Shown here in pieces: positions 44,925-53,805 of a stretch of DNA of 64,000 bases. How positions within the stretch are numbered: position 1 is the stretch's first letter; every line of letters begins with the position of its first letter. This DNA comes from Sphingomonas sp. TDK1 (lineage in GTDB: Bacteria > Pseudomonadota > Alphaproteobacteria > Sphingomonadales > Sphingomonadaceae): positions 1-64,000 of the forward strand of contig NZ_LXVY01000004.1 in NCBI RefSeq assembly GCF_001650735.1. The letters run 5' to 3'. The position numbers were made by a program, and so were the translations under genes. The notes under the pieces were generated by a model. That model was given only the letters and a program-made list of their open reading frames with translations, was not told the DNA's origin and did not search any database.

Positions 44925-47528
44925 ATGTCCTCCGCCGCCCCTACCCCGATGATGGCCCAGTATCTTGCGCTCAAGGAAGAGGCTGGCGATTGCCTGCTAT
45001 TCTATCGCATGGGCGATTTCTTCGAGCTGTTCTTTGACGACGCGAAGATCGCGAGTTCGGTGCTCGACATCGCGCTGACCTCCCGCGGCGAGCATGAAGG
45101 GGACAAGATCCCGATGTGCGGCGTGCCCGTGCACGCGATGGAGGGGTATCTCGCCCGACTGATCAAGGCCGGCCACCGCGTCGCCATCGCCAACCAGACC
45201 GAGACGCCCGAGGAAGCGAAGAAGCGCGCCGGCTCGAAGGCACTGGTGGCGCGGGCGATCATTCGTGTCGTCACCGCAGGCACGCTGACCGAGGAAGCGC
45301 TCCTCGACAGCCGCACCGCCAATTGGTGCGCGGCCGTGGGCGAAGCGAGCGGCGGCGTCGCGATCGCTTGCGCCGACATCTCCACAGGCCGGTTCGAGCT
45401 GATCGAGACCGATGCGGCCCGGCTGGGTGCAGAACTCGCCCGCCTCAACCCCGCCGAGACGATCGCCTGCGACGCCACCGACTTCGCCGAGCTGATGACG
45501 GCGCTGCGCCCAAAAATCGACTTCGACAGCGCGGGCGGCGAGGCGCGGCTGAAGCGGCTGTTCGGCGTGGCGACGCTCGACGGCTTCGGCCAGTTCTCGC
45601 GCGCCGGGCTGGCGGCGGCGGGCGGACTGGTCGCCTATCTGGAGCATACCGCCAAGGGATCGCTGCCCTTTCTCCGCCCGCCGCGCGTCAGCCGCGCCGA
45701 AGCGGCAATGGCGATCGATGCAGCGACGCGCGAGAGCCTGGAACTGACGGTAAGCAGTGCGGGCGCCCGCAAGGGCAGCCTGCTCGACGCCGTCGACCGC
45801 ACCGTTACCGGCGCCGGCGCGCGGCTGCTCGGCGCCGACATCGCCGCGCCGTTGATGGACCGCGCTGCGATCGACGCGCGACTGGATCTCGTCACCCTGT
45901 TCCACGACGATGCCGGCCTGCGCGACGGCATCCGGGCGACGCTGCGTGCCCTGCCCGATATCGGCCGGGCATTGGGCCGCCTCGCCGCCGGACGCGGTTC
46001 CCCCCGCGACCTCGGCCAACTTCGCGATGGGCTCGACGGCGCCTGGCGGCTGGGCGAGAAGCTAGACCGGCTGGCCGACGCCCCCGCCATGCTCCGCGAG
46101 CTCGCACCCCAGTTGCGCGGCCACGGCGCGCTGATCGACCTGCTGACCCGCGCGCTGGTGCCCGAGCCCCCGGTCGACGCCGCGCATGGCGGCTATATCG
46201 CCGAAGGCTATGACGCCGCGCTCGACGACCTTCGCGACGCCGGCGCCGGCGGCCGACGCGCCATCGCCGCACTGGAAGGCGAATATCGCGCCCGCACCGG
46301 CATCTCCGCCCTGAAGATTCGCCACAACGGCGTGCTCGGCTATCATATCGAAGTCCCCGCCCGCTCGGCCGATGCGCTGATGAAGCCGGATAGCGGCTTC
46401 ACCCATCGCCAGACGCTCGCCGGCGTGGTCCGCTTCAATGCGCCGGAGCTGCACGATGTTGCGGTGAAGGTGACGCAAGCCGGCGCCCACGCCCTTTCCG
46501 CCGAGGCGGCGCATCTGGAAGACCTGACCGGCCAAGCCCTAGCCTGCCGGGAGCCGATCGCGGCCACCGCCGATGCGCTTGCCCGCATCGACGTTGCTGC
46601 GGGTCTCGCCGAGCGGGCAGCGGAAGGCGGCTGGACACGGCCCGACCTCGTCGAACATAGCTGTTTCGAGATCGAAGGCGGGCGACACCCGGTGGTGGAA
46701 GCCGCCGTCGCACGCGCGGGAGGCCGCTTCGTCGCCAACGACTGCAAGCTTTCCGAAGATTCGCGGTTGTGGCTGGTCACCGGCCCCAACATGGGCGGCA
46801 AGTCGACCTTCCTGCGCCAGAACGCCCTGATCGCGGTGCTCGCCCAGGCCGGCAGCTATGTCCCCGCCGCCCGCGCGTCGCTGGGGCTGGTCGACCGGCT
46901 GTTCAGTCGCGTCGGCGCCTCGGACAATCTCGCACGCGGCCGCTCGACCTTCATGGTGGAGATGGTCGAGACCGCCGCGATCCTCGCGCAGGCGACCCCG
47001 CGCAGCTTCGTGATCCTCGACGAGGTCGGGCGCGGTACCTCGACCTATGATGGACTGGCCATTGCCTGGGCCGTGGTGGAAGCGATCCATGAGGACAATC
47101 GCTGCCGCTGCCTCTTCGCCACCCATTATCACGAGCTGACCCGGCTCGCCGAGCGTTGCGACGCGCTCTCCCTCCACCATGTCCGCGCCCGGGAGTGGAA
47201 GGGCGAGCTGGTGCTGCTGCACGAACTGGCGGAGGGCCCCGCGGATCGCAGCTACGGTCTCGCCGTGGCTCGGCTTGCCGGTATGCCCCCTGCCACCGTC
47301 AAGCGCGCCAAGGCGGTGCTGGACAAGCTGGAGGCCGGCCGGGCGAAGACCGGCGGCCTTGCGGCAGGGCTGGACGAACTTCCGCTGTTCGCAGCCGCGG
47401 CGCATGCCGAGGAGGAGAAGGTCGACGCCTTGCGCCACGAACTGGAGACGTTGGATGTCGACGCCTTAAGTCCGCGCGAGGCGCTGGACATACTCTACAA
47501 GCTGAAGGGGCTCGCCGGAGAAGCGTAG
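44925..47528 (+). CDS. mutS: DNA mismatch repair protein MutS
   Basis: MutS recognises mismatches and starts repair with MutL. The 867-residue protein has the mismatch-reading motif MGDFFELFFDDAK, the clamp/lever region, the Walker A loop VTGPNMGGKSTFLRQNALIA, Walker B FVILDEVGRGTSTYDGLAIA, and ATHYHELTRLAER. The start MSSAAPTPMMAQYLALKEE matches the usual N-terminus (APTPMMxQYLxLK) and is preferred over an ATG at 44880, which has no SD. Confidence 0.95.
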   Translation: MSSAAPTPMMAQYLALKEEAGDCLLFYRMGDFFELFFDDAKIASSVLDIALTSRGEHEGDKIPMCGVPVHAMEGYLARLIKAGHRVAIANQTETPEEAKKRAGSKALVARAIIRVVTAGTLTEEALLDSRTANWCAAVGEASGGVAIACADISTGRFELIETDAARLGAELARLNPAETIACDATDFAELMTALRPKIDFDSAGGEARLKRLFGVATLDGFGQFSRAGLAAAGGLVAYLEHTAKGSLPFLRPPRVSRAEAAMAIDAATRESLELTVSSAGARKGSLLDAVDRTVTGAGARLLGADIAAPLMDRAAIDARLDLVTLFHDDAGLRDGIRATLRALPDIGRALGRLAAGRGSPRDLGQLRDGLDGAWRLGEKLDRLADAPAMLRELAPQLRGHGALIDLLTRALVPEPPVDAAHGGYIAEGYDAALDDLRDAGAGGRRAIAALEGEYRARTGISALKIRHNGVLGYHIEVPARSADALMKPDSGFTHRQTLAGVVRFNAPELHDVAVKVTQAGAHALSAEAAHLEDLTGQALACREPIAATADALARIDVAAGLAERAAEGGWTRPDLVEHSCFEIEGGRHPVVEAAVARAGGRFVANDCKLSEDSRLWLVTGPNMGGKSTFLRQNALIAVLAQAGSYVPAARASLGLVDRLFSRVGASDNLARGRSTFMVEMVETAAILAQATPRSFVILDEVGRGTSTYDGLAIAWAVVEAIHEDNRCRCLFATHYHELTRLAERCDALSLHHVRAREWKGELVLLHELAEGPADRSYGLAVARLAGMPPATVKRAKAVLDKLEAGRAKTGGLAAGLDELPLFAAAAHAEEEKVDALRHELETLDVDALSPREALDILYKLKGLAGEA

Positions 47529-47544
47529 CGGTCGCTGGGCGCCG

Positions 47545-49227
47545 TTAGGCGGCTTCCCGCTCCGCATGCGCTTCGAGGAAGATGGCGGCGTCGCCTGCGG
47601 TCAGCGGCCGAGAGAAAAGATAGCCCTGGAATTCGTGGCAGCCGAAGGAGCGCAGGAACAGCTGCTGTATCTCGTCTTCAACGCCTTCCGCCGTCACCCC
47701 GATGCCGAGCGACTGGCCGATGCCCAGCACCGCCTGGATGATCGCCCGCGCATCCTGCGACCGGCCGAGATCGCGCACGAAGCTCTGGTCGATCTTCACG
47801 CGATCGATCGCCAGCTTGTGGAGGTGGGAAAGGCTGGAATAGCCGGTGCCGAAATCGTCAAGCACCAGCTGCGCGCCCGCCTCGCGCAGGCGCGCGAGCC
47901 CCGCCTCGACTCCCGCGTCCATCGCCAGCATTGCGCTTTCGGTGACTTCCAGCTGCAACTGCCGCGGATCCATGCCGTGTCGCGCCAGGATCGCCAGAAT
48001 GCGCGTGTCGATCTCCGGGCTGCGGAGCTGAATTGGCGAGAGGTTCACCGCCAGCGAGATATGCGGAAAACGCACCATCATGGCGACGGCGCGGTCCAGC
48101 ACCCATTCGCCCAGCGGCACGATCAGGCCGCTCGCCTCGGCGATCGGAATGAAGGCGGCCGGCGGGATCGTGCCCTGTTGCGGGTGATGCCAGCGCACCA
48201 GCGCCTCGACGCCCACCACACGGTGGCCCCCGGCATCGATCACCGGCTGATAATGCACGTCGAGCTGGTCGCCGGCCGCCAATGCCTTGCGCAGGTCCTT
48301 CTCCAGCGTGCGCCGCGCCTGCACCTCGGCGGCCAGCGCGGCATCAAACAGGCGGAACTCGTTGGCCGGCTGCCGCTTGGCCTCATACAGGGCAAATTCG
48401 GCGCGGCGGTGCAGTTCGTCGTGACAAAGGCCGGGTTCCGCCCAGGCGCAGCCGATCGAAATGCCCAGCGCCACCTCGCCCGCCGGCCCGGACAGCGGCG
48501 CATCCACCAGCGCAAGCAGGCGACGGCAGGCTGCTTCGGCTGCCGCGGCATCGGGGCAGTCCTCCACCAGCATGGCGAAGCTGTCCCCGCCCGTGCGCGC
48601 TACCCGGTCCGACCCGCGGGCAGCGCCCGCGAGCCGGTAGGCGAAAGCCCGGAGCAGGGCATCGCCGACACAATCCCCGAACGCGTCGTTGATGTCCTTG
48701 AACTGATAGAGATCGATCATCACAAGCCCGGACCGCCCCGAAGCGCCGAGCGACGCCGCCAGCTGCTCGTTCAGCGCGGCGCGGTTGGGCAGGCCGGTGA
48801 GCGCATCGTGATAGGCAAGATGGCGGATCCGCGCTTCCGCCGCGCGCAGCGCGGTGATGTCGGTAAGGATGGTGAGCACCAGCGGCTCGCCCTCGTGCAG
48901 GATGCGGCGACGGCGAGTCACGACGTGACGGATCGATCCGTCAAATCCGTCGACCACCTCCTCCGTCTCAAGATCCTCGCCGGTGGCGAATACCTGGGCG
49001 TGCTCGGCGGTAAAGCGCAGCAGCTGTTCGGGGGAGAGATATTCCTCGATCGGCGTGGTGAGCCAATACGCCCGGTCCTTGCCGGCGAGCGCGCAGAAGG
49101 CGGTGTTAACCTCCACGATGCGGTCGCCGCGGTCGATGACCAGTACCGGCGAGGGCAGCGCTTCCAGCATCATGCGCAGGCAGGTATCGCACCCTGCGTC
49201 CGCATCTCCCTCGTCTGCCTGCCGCAT
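47545..49227 (-). CDS. PAS-GGDEF-EAL protein, predicted c-di-GMP phosphodiesterase
   Basis: A 560-residue multidomain signalling protein. Domains: PAS (about residues 20-135, ALPSPVLVIDRGDRIVEVNTAFCALAGKDR), GGDEF (about 140-300) and EAL (about 320-555). The GGDEF motif reads GGDSF, so diguanylate cyclase activity is doubtful. The EAL domain has every catalytic motif: VEALVRWHH, LAVNLSP, LEVTESAML, VLDDFGTGYSSL, RVKIDQSF, AEGVEDE and FQGYLFSRP. It should hydrolyse c-di-GMP, with the PAS domain sensing a signal. No TM segment; cytoplasmic. The start at 49227 has GGAGC about 7 nt upstream. Confidence 0.93.
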   Translation of the reverse strand: MRQADEGDADAGCDTCLRMMLEALPSPVLVIDRGDRIVEVNTAFCALAGKDRAYWLTTPIEEYLSPEQLLRFTAEHAQVFATGEDLETEEVVDGFDGSIRHVVTRRRRILHEGEPLVLTILTDITALRAAEARIRHLAYHDALTGLPNRAALNEQLAASLGASGRSGLVMIDLYQFKDINDAFGDCVGDALLRAFAYRLAGAARGSDRVARTGGDSFAMLVEDCPDAAAAEAACRRLLALVDAPLSGPAGEVALGISIGCAWAEPGLCHDELHRRAEFALYEAKRQPANEFRLFDAALAAEVQARRTLEKDLRKALAAGDQLDVHYQPVIDAGGHRVVGVEALVRWHHPQQGTIPPAAFIPIAEASGLIVPLGEWVLDRAVAMMVRFPHISLAVNLSPIQLRSPEIDTRILAILARHGMDPRQLQLEVTESAMLAMDAGVEAGLARLREAGAQLVLDDFGTGYSSLSHLHKLAIDRVKIDQSFVRDLGRSQDARAIIQAVLGIGQSLGIGVTAEGVEDEIQQLFLRSFGCHEFQGYLFSRPLTAGDAAIFLEAHAEREAA

Positions 49228-49370
49228 CGGGCGCTCCGCTGCAAAAATCCCTGGAGCGTGCATTTCTGCCCTGCCGACTCGGACCCCGCCTAGTTGGGGT
49301 ATGTCCATATCGGAAGCGCAACTTTTCGCTAACCAGCGATCGCGGCGGAAACTGCGCGTTTCACAGGCCC

Positions 49371-49412
49371 AAAATGAAAGAGGCCGCCGGGCCCCAATCC
49401 TGGGTACCCGGC
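49371..49412 (-). terminator. Candidate terminator of a leftward non-coding transcript
   Basis: GCCGGG pairs with CCCGGC (49386-49391 and 49407-49412), with a further CCC/GGG pair inside. On the minus strand it is followed by CTCTTTCATTTT. It lies between the structured stretch at 49440-49630 and the PAS-GGDEF-EAL gene. Confidence 0.45.
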
Positions 49413-49495
49413 GACCCCCGACATGGTCAGCGGCCGGAGAGCTCCAGCCCGGGAGACCATGCGGACCGCGTTACCTGCAGCTGCCACCGTTGATT

Positions 49496-49543
49496 GGAGG
49501 AAAATACCTCCCGGCGGCGGTACGAACGGAGGGCTTCCGTTCG
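49496..49543 (-). other. Stem-loops after the 18-codon ORF
   Basis: Two hairpins lie right after the small ORF. GGAGG/CCTCC (49496-49500 and 49507-49511) has a 6-nt loop, and the perfect 8-bp CGAACGGA/TCCGTTCG (49523-49530 and 49536-49543) has a 5-nt loop. Neither has a U-run. They point to a structured RNA in this 530-bp gap. Confidence 0.5.
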
Positions 49544-49553
49544 CAAGGCAGGA

Positions 49554-49610
49554 TCAGCGGCGCGTCTCCCGAACGAACTGAACCGACCTCACTGCTGAAC
49601 CATGAGACAT
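49554..49610 (-). CDS. 18-codon ORF behind a perfect Shine-Dalgarno sequence
   Basis: ATG at 49610 opens an ORF coding MSHGSAVRSVQFVRETRR (18 residues) that stops at 49554. AAAGGAGGTGATCC (49612-49625) lies directly upstream; it complements the 3' end of 16S rRNA over its full length, with GGAGG 7 nt from the ATG. Such a strong SD is rare by chance. The product has no signal peptide. Two hairpins follow. It could be a leader peptide or a small regulatory ORF; no homologue is recognised from memory. Confidence 0.45.
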   Translation of the reverse strand: MSHGSAVRSVQFVRETRR

Positions 49611-49758
49611 CGGATCACCTCCTTTCGCTTGTTGAAGAGCCTGTGCCTCTCGACACACTTGACATGTAGGACGCCCCTGAGTCGCAGAACAAGTCTTGTA
49701 AAAGATTTTTATCGGTGCGATTCTGGACGTCTGGGCCGAAGCGGTGCGCCGCGTCGCC

Positions 49759-50286
49759 TCATTTGCGGCAATCCTCCGCCACCCGCAGGATTTCCGGCCA
49801 GGCCGGAATGACCAGCACCGGCAAGCCCCCGCCCTCGATCACGAACCGCCCGCGGCTGAAGCCGAGCGCGTCCAGGAAGCTGTCGTTCGCGGCAAAGGCC
49901 ATGGCGAGCATGCCGGGTGCGCGCGGGTCGGGCGTAGCAGGCACGGCGCGGACGGCGCTGGTGGTCCGCAAGGTCAGGGTCGCCGGGGCGGAACCGGTAC
50001 GGGCTAGCGTCACGCGTCGCGCAGCCAGGTCGCAGCGCAGGATCGCAAGCGGCGCGCCGCCGGCGACACCATAGGTCGCGGTGCCGTTCCGATAGTGCCA
50101 ATCGCCGGGCGTCAGCGGCCAGTCGCGCCAGTCCGCGCCGATCGTCGGGGCGGGCCTGGGCGGCGGCGGGGCCGCAGGCACCGGCACGGGGCGGGGCGCA
50201 GGTGCGGGCGGCGGCGTGGAAGGAGCAGGCACGCAGCCGGCGAGCGCGACGAGGCCGACGCCGGCGAACAGGGAAAGCAAACGCAT
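49759..50286 (-). CDS. Predicted lipoprotein
   Basis: A 175-residue protein with a lipoprotein signal MRLLSLFAGVGLVALAGC (lipobox LAGC, Cys18) and a Pro/Ala-rich linker at about residues 20-50 (PAPSTPPPAPAPRPV). The C-terminal domain is beta-rich with LRCDLAARRVTLARTGS and MLAMAFAANDSFLDALGFSRGRF. It should be anchored in the outer membrane. Function unknown. The ATG is at 50286; the frame extends 12 codons upstream without support. Confidence 0.85.
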   Translation of the reverse strand: MRLLSLFAGVGLVALAGCVPAPSTPPPAPAPRPVPVPAAPPPPRPAPTIGADWRDWPLTPGDWHYRNGTATYGVAGGAPLAILRCDLAARRVTLARTGSAPATLTLRTTSAVRAVPATPDPRAPGMLAMAFAANDSFLDALGFSRGRFVIEGGGLPVLVIPAWPEILRVAEDCRK

Positions 50287-50376
50287 GGCCGGGCTTATGG
50301 ACGCGTGCGAGGGGCGGCTCAACCGGCGGCTGCAGCGATCACGACGGAACGCAAGCTGGCGGCGACACGCGGGGCG

Positions 50377-50610
50377 TCAGGCGGCGAAGCGGGCCGCATA
50401 GATTGCCGGACGGTAGCGCGGCTCCGGTATGGGCAGGCCGTTTGCGCGCGCGGCCTCGATCCACCCTTCCATGGCTTCACGGACATTGGCGAGCGCTGTC
50501 TCGGGGGTATCCCCGTGCGTGGTGCAATACCGCAAGTCAGGGACGTCGGCGATCCAGCACCCATCCTCGTCCGACCAGAGCAGATTGATGTGGTAATGCG
50601 GCTCGCTCAT
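50377..50610 (-). CDS. HicB-like protein without a HicA partner
   Basis: A 77-residue protein with the HicB RNase H-like core: HINLLWSDEDGCWIADVPDLR, then THGDTPETALANVREAMEGWIEAARANG. In toxin-antitoxin pairs HicB neutralises the HicA mRNA interferase, but no HicA ORF is visible on either side. The C-terminus (LPIPEPRYRPAIYAARFAA) has no DNA-binding domain. Its ATG overlaps, in the ATGA manner, the stop of a short upstream frame coding HQTLQFLDMVAEFGLSMEE, which may be a remnant of a lost gene. Confidence 0.75.
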   Translation of the reverse strand: MSEPHYHINLLWSDEDGCWIADVPDLRYCTTHGDTPETALANVREAMEGWIEAARANGLPIPEPRYRPAIYAARFAA

Positions 50611-50802
50611 TCTTCCATACTCAGCCCGAACTCGGCGACCATATCAAGAAACTGGAGAGTTTGATGCAAGTTGGCCGCACCAGGTGTTCATGAAGACGGT
50701 CGCCGAGCACAGCCTCACGGTCAGCGCAGGCCATAGCGCGATCATGCGCCGCGACCGGACCGTGATGGCGGCCAAATAGGAACCAGAAGAACGAGACTGT
50801 TT

Positions 50803-50924
50803 CCTCCCCCGCCAGGGGGAGGTGGCGCCGAAGGCGACGGAGGGGGAGGTCGGCGACCCACTCGCCGTGGTGCTTCCTCCCCCTCCGTCAGGCTGCGCCT
50901 GACACCTCCCCCTGGCGGGGGAGG
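50803..50924. repeat. Palindromic element with perfect 22-bp terminal inverted repeats
   Basis: The two arms lie at 50803-50824 and 50903-50924, each with a CCTCCCCC/GGGGGAGG core around GCCA or TGGC. Internal pairs GGAGGGGGAGG/CCTCCCCCTCC and GGCG/CGCC add further stems. A smaller hairpin TTCCCCTC/GAGGGGAA follows at about 50963-50991. With this element the gap 50611-51039 holds only repeats and a short frame of no clear meaning. Confidence 0.8.
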
Positions 50925-51039
50925 GTGCGCTAGATCAGCCAAGCCGAATTCAGTCGACATCTTGTTCCCCTCTCGCTCGCGGGAGGGGAACAGCGGCAAC
51001 ACCCGCGATCACCTCTGCCCTTGGCGAGGGGAGCGCTAC

Positions 51040-53235
51040 CTATCCCCGCCGTGGCCCGCCGAACTTCGTCTTGGTCTGCTTGCCATACCGCGTCTTCCGC
51101 GTGCCGGGCTTGCCTTCGTTCGACCGCCCCATCACCGGCGCCTTGCGCTCGCTCTCCGGAAGCCCGAGTTCCTCCGCCTCGAGTGCGCGGATCTCGTCGC
51201 GCAGGCGGCCGGCTTCCTCGAACTCGAGGTTGGCGGCGGCGTCGCGCATCTTCTTCTCGAGCTCCTCGATATAGCCGCGCAGATTGTGGCCGACCATGTG
51301 CGGGCGATCGGCGTCGATCTCCACCGTCACCTGGTCCTTGCTCGACACATGCGCGATGATGTCGCCGATATTCTTCTTGACCGTCTCCGGCGTAATCCCG
51401 TGTTCAAGGTTGTACGCCATCTGCTTCTCGCGACGACGGCCGGTCTCGGCGAGCGCGCGCTCCATGCTGCCGGTCATGCGATCGGCATAGAGGATCACCC
51501 GCCCCTCGACGTTTCGCGCGGCACGGCCGATCGTCTGGATCAGCGAGGTCTCGGAGCGCAGAAAGCCTTCCTTGTCGGCGTCGAGGATCGCGACCAGTCC
51601 GCATTCGGGAATGTCGAGCCCCTCGCGCAGCAGGTTGATGCCGATCAGCACGTCGTACACGCCCATGCGCAGGTCGCGGATCAGCTCGATGCGCTCCAGC
51701 GTCTCGGTATCCGAGTGCATGTAGCGGACCTTGACGCCCGCCTCGTGCATATACTCGGTCAGGTCCTCGGCCATGCGCTTGGTGAGCGTGGTCACCAGCG
51801 TGCGATAGCCCTTGGCGGCCGTCGCCTTGCACTCCTGGATCAGGTCCTGCACCTGCTCCTCGACCGGCCGGATCTCCACCGGCGGGTCGATCAGCCCGGT
51901 GGGGCGGATCACCTGCTCGACGAACACGCCGCCGGTGCGCTCCATTTCCCAGTCGCCGGGCGTTGCCGAGACATAGGTGGTCTGCGGCCGCATCGCGTCC
52001 CATTCGTTGAAGCGTAAGGGCCTGTTGTCGATCGCGCTCGGCAGGCGGAAGCCGTATTCGGCAAGGGTGAGCTTGCGCTTGTGGTCGCCGCGCGACATGC
52101 CGTTGATCTGGCCGATCGTCTGGTGGCTTTCGTCGACGAACAGCAGCGCGTTCTCGGGCAGATATTCGAACAAAGTGGGCGGCGGTTCGCCCGGCAGGCG
52201 GCCGGTGAGGAAGCGGCTGTAATTCTCGATGCCCGCGCAGGAGCCGGTCGCCGCGATCATCTCCAGGTCGAAGTTCGTCCGCTGCTCCAGCCGCTGCAGT
52301 TCCAGCAGCTTGCCCTCGATCTCCAGTTCCTTGAGCCGCTCGGTGAGTTCGTGGCGGATCGCCTCCATCGCCTGCTTCAGCGTCGGCCCCGGCGTCACAT
52401 AGTGGCTGTTGGCATAGACGCGGACATAGTCGAGGCTCGCCACCTTCTTGCCGGTGAGCGGATCGAACTCGACGATCTCCTCGATCTCGTCGCCGAAGAA
52501 GCTGATCCGCCAGGCGGTATCCTCATAGTGCGACGGAAACAGCTCCAGATTGTCGCCGCGCACGCGGAAGGCGCCGCGCCCGAAGGCGGCGTCGTTGCGC
52601 TTGTACTGGAGCGCCACCAGCTTGCGGATGATCTCGCGCTGGTCGACCACCTGGCCCTTCTTCAGGTCGAAGATCATCGCGGAGTAAGTCTCGACCGAGC
52701 CGATACCGTAGAGGCACGACACCGAGGCGACGATGATCACGTCGTCGCGCTCCAGCAGCGATCGGGTCGCGGCGTGGCGCATCCGGTCGATCGCCTCGTT
52801 GATCGAGCTTTCCTTCTCGATATAGGTGTCCGAGCGCGGCACATAGGCCTCGGGCTGATAGTAATCGTAATAGCTGACGAAATATTCGACCGCATTCTCG
52901 GGAAAGAAGTTCTTGAACTCGCCATAGAGCTGCGCGGCGAGGATCTTGTTCGGCGCCAGGATCAGCGCGGGGCGCTGCAGCTCCTCGATCACCTTGGCCA
53001 TGGTGTAGGTCTTGCCCGATCCGGTGACGCCGAGCAGCACCTGGTCGCGCTCGCCGGCCCGCGCCTGCTCGACCAGTTCCGGAATCGCGAAGCGCTGGTC
53101 CCCCGAGGGCTGGTATTCGGAGACGAGCTTGAACGCCTTGCCGCCCTCCGCCTTTTCGGGGCGCTGCGGACGGTGGGGGATGAAGGCCTGGCCCGTCTCG
53201 GGCTCGGCAAGGTTGGTCCGGATCTGGATCGCCAT
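51040..53235 (-). CDS. uvrB: UvrABC system protein B
   Basis: UvrB is the damage-verifying helicase of nucleotide excision repair. The 731-residue protein has the ATP-binding [18 protein letters not shown], the [20 protein letters not shown] beta-hairpin region, [12 protein letters not shown] (DESH), helicase motifs [12 protein letters not shown] and [13 protein letters not shown], and the C-terminal UVR domain that binds UvrC ([20 protein letters not shown]). The N-terminus is about 35 residues longer than E. coli UvrB, which is usual for alphaproteobacteria. Confidence 0.97.
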   Translation of the reverse strand: MAIQIRTNLAEPETGQAFIPHRPQRPEKAEGGKAFKLVSEYQPSGDQRFAIPELVEQARAGERDQVLLGVTGSGKTYTMAKVIEELQRPALILAPNKILAAQLYGEFKNFFPENAVEYFVSYYDYYQPEAYVPRSDTYIEKESSINEAIDRMRHAATRSLLERDDVIIVASVSCLYGIGSVETYSAMIFDLKKGQVVDQREIIRKLVALQYKRNDAAFGRGAFRVRGDNLELFPSHYEDTAWRISFFGDEIEEIVEFDPLTGKKVASLDYVRVYANSHYVTPGPTLKQAMEAIRHELTERLKELEIEGKLLELQRLEQRTNFDLEMIAATGSCAGIENYSRFLTGRLPGEPPPTLFEYLPENALLFVDESHQTIGQINGMSRGDHKRKLTLAEYGFRLPSAIDNRPLRFNEWDAMRPQTTYVSATPGDWEMERTGGVFVEQVIRPTGLIDPPVEIRPVEEQVQDLIQECKATAAKGYRTLVTTLTKRMAEDLTEYMHEAGVKVRYMHSDTETLERIELIRDLRMGVYDVLIGINLLREGLDIPECGLVAILDADKEGFLRSETSLIQTIGRAARNVEGRVILYADRMTGSMERALAETGRRREKQMAYNLEHGITPETVKKNIGDIIAHVSSKDQVTVEIDADRPHMVGHNLRGYIEELEKKMRDAAANLEFEEAGRLRDEIRALEAEELGLPESERKAPVMGRSNEGKPGTRKTRYGKQTKTKFGGPRRG

Positions 53236-53298
53236 GGCCGGAATATGGGGTGCGGGGCGCCGTCTGAAAAGCGGCCTTTCGATCAGGAACTTGGGCGA

Positions 53299-53754
53299 TC
53301 AGGGTGTTGGGCGGTAGGCGATGCGCCACATCGCCAGGCCGATCCCGCCCGCGAGCAGCGTCACCGCCGCGGCCTGGGCGAGCTTGAACGCCAGCCCCAG
53401 CAGCCAGCTGCGCGTATCGATCGGTGCCAGGCTGAACATGCCGCCGCCGTTTTGCGCGCCGACGAACAGGCCGAGCCCAAGCAGCCCCGTCACTGCCGCG
53501 GCGTAGCGGCCGCGGCGCAACTCGATCGCGTGCAGCAGCAACCAGATCGGGCCGCCTACTGCCGCGAGCGCGATGCCGGCGAGCAGCGTCCCGATGGCCC
53601 AGCCGGCCAGCAGTGCCATCGGTGCACGCTGCCCCGCCGCGATCAGCAGCAGGAGGATCAGCAGGCCGCTAAGCCCGCTTCCGGCGACCAGCGCCTTGCC
53701 GATGCCCGCCGCGCTCGTTGCGTAGTGGCGCCCTGCGCCGTTCTTGTCGTACAT
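53299..53754 (-). CDS. Membrane protein of unknown function
   Basis: A 151-residue protein with four hydrophobic segments (SGLLILLLLIAAG, ALLAGWAIGTLLAGIALAAVGGPIWLLL, AAVTGLLGLGLFVGAQNGGG, LAQAAAVTLLAGGIGLAMW). It has a basic N-terminus, MYDKNGAGRHYA. No family recognised. It lies between uvrB (63 nt downstream) and the MBL-fold gene and may be read with either. Confidence 0.7.
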   Translation of the reverse strand: MYDKNGAGRHYATSAAGIGKALVAGSGLSGLLILLLLIAAGQRAPMALLAGWAIGTLLAGIALAAVGGPIWLLLHAIELRRGRYAAAVTGLLGLGLFVGAQNGGGMFSLAPIDTRSWLLGLAFKLAQAAAVTLLAGGIGLAMWRIAYRPTP

Positions 53755-53805
53755 GCGTCCCCGTCCCCGCCCTTCTCTTAGGAACGGTTGCGAAGCGTCT
53801 CAAGC

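Noticed and set aside
49612..49625. 16S rRNA 3'-end fragment on the plus strand (GGATCACCTCCTTT)
   Set aside because: The match ends abruptly and nothing upstream resembles 16S rRNA. On the minus strand it reads as an SD before an ATG, which is the simpler explanation.
50689..50779. Plus-strand 29-codon ORF starting MKTVAEHSLTVSAGHSAIMR
   Set aside because: No SD, no domain and too short to support. It could be the tail of an old gene remnant.
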